A stretch of DNA of 6,148 nucleotides, taken from assembly GCA_017626275.1 (NCBI GenBank), contig JAGAJD010000179.1:1-6148 (forward strand), given 5' to 3'. The notes under the pieces are model-generated. The model was not told where the DNA came from, ran no database searches, and saw only the letters and a list, made by a program, of their open reading frames with translations. The position numbers and the translations under genes are program-made. The stretch comes from Lachnospira sp. GTDB lineage: Bacteria; Bacillota; Clostridia; Lachnospirales; Lachnospiraceae. This document shows, in pieces, positions 6,006 to 6,148 of this stretch. Every line of letters starts with the position of its first letter. Positions within the stretch are counted from its first letter, which is position 1.

Positions 6006-6148
6006 ATGAGCGAGAATAGTAATAACCACAATGATGATGAATATGAAAAGATTTGTTATGTGTGCAGACGTCCTGAGAGTAAAGCAGGAAAGATGATTAA
6101 TATGCCGGGGAATATATATATTTGTCCCGATTGTATGCAGAAGACATT
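6006..6148 (+). CDS. clpX: ClpX-type protein, N-terminal zinc-binding domain, 3' partial
   Basis: ClpX is an AAA+ ATPase that unfolds proteins and feeds them to the ClpP protease in the cytoplasm. Only the first 47 codons are in the window. They show an Asn/Asp/Glu-rich start (residues 1-15) and then a four-cysteine zinc-binding pattern: Cys17 and Cys20 (CYVC), and Cys40 and Cys43 in YICPDC. The sequence before the second pair (MPGNIYICPDCM) follows the PGVYICDEC pattern of ClpX. The segment between the pairs (RRPESKAGKM) differs clearly from the usual form, so this may be a second, divergent ClpX. GAGGA (5997-6001) sits only 4 nt before the ATG, slightly tight but usable. The AAA+ motor lies beyond the right edge, so ClpX identity rests on the zinc domain only. 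Another protein sharing this domain is possible. Confidence 0.75.
   Translation, partial: MSENSNNHNDDEYEKICYVCRRPESKAGKMINMPGNIYICPDCMQKT

Overview
The window is a gene-dense stretch with every gene on the + strand. It is AT-rich, with purine-rich Shine-Dalgarno sites and sigma-A-like promoters. It reads as chromosome of a low-GC Firmicute (Bacillota), most likely a Clostridia member near Lachnospiraceae. That placement is inferred from gene content and protein style, not from a marker gene.

Region 1 (1-2332) is a tightly packed c-di-AMP operon. It holds the 3' part of the membrane diadenylate cyclase gene cdaA (start lies off the left edge), the gene for its regulator cdaR/ybbR, and a small HPr-type phosphocarrier gene. 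cdaA and cdaR overlap by 20 nt, and HPr starts 21 nt after cdaR. The cdaR reading frame is cut by one in-frame TGA (1277-1279) inside its second YbbR domain, while the same frame continues with good YbbR sequence on the far side.

Region 2 (2333-4227) is a 575-residue phosphoglucomutase/phosphomannomutase gene. It has its own promoter candidate just behind HPr and a strong intrinsic terminator. In Bacillus and Listeria the gene after cdaA-cdaR is glmM. Here an HPr gene and a longer PgcA-type mutase occupy that place.

Region 3 (4228-5923) is a membrane-anchored HtrA/DegP-like serine protease with one PDZ domain and an Asn-rich cytoplasmic tail carrying a short tandem repeat. A long composite hairpin terminator follows. 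Region 4 (5924-6148) holds a good promoter and the first 47 codons of a ClpX-type zinc-finger protein cut by the right edge.

Taken together the genes concern envelope and central metabolism: second-messenger synthesis, sugar-phosphate interconversion, sugar-phosphotransfer signalling, and protein quality control on both sides of the membrane. I see no mobile element, CRISPR array, tRNA or rRNA, and no clearly new system. The points most worth checking are the in-frame stop in cdaR, the HPr/mutase arrangement in the c-di-AMP operon, and a possible htrA promoter inside the loop of the upstream terminator.
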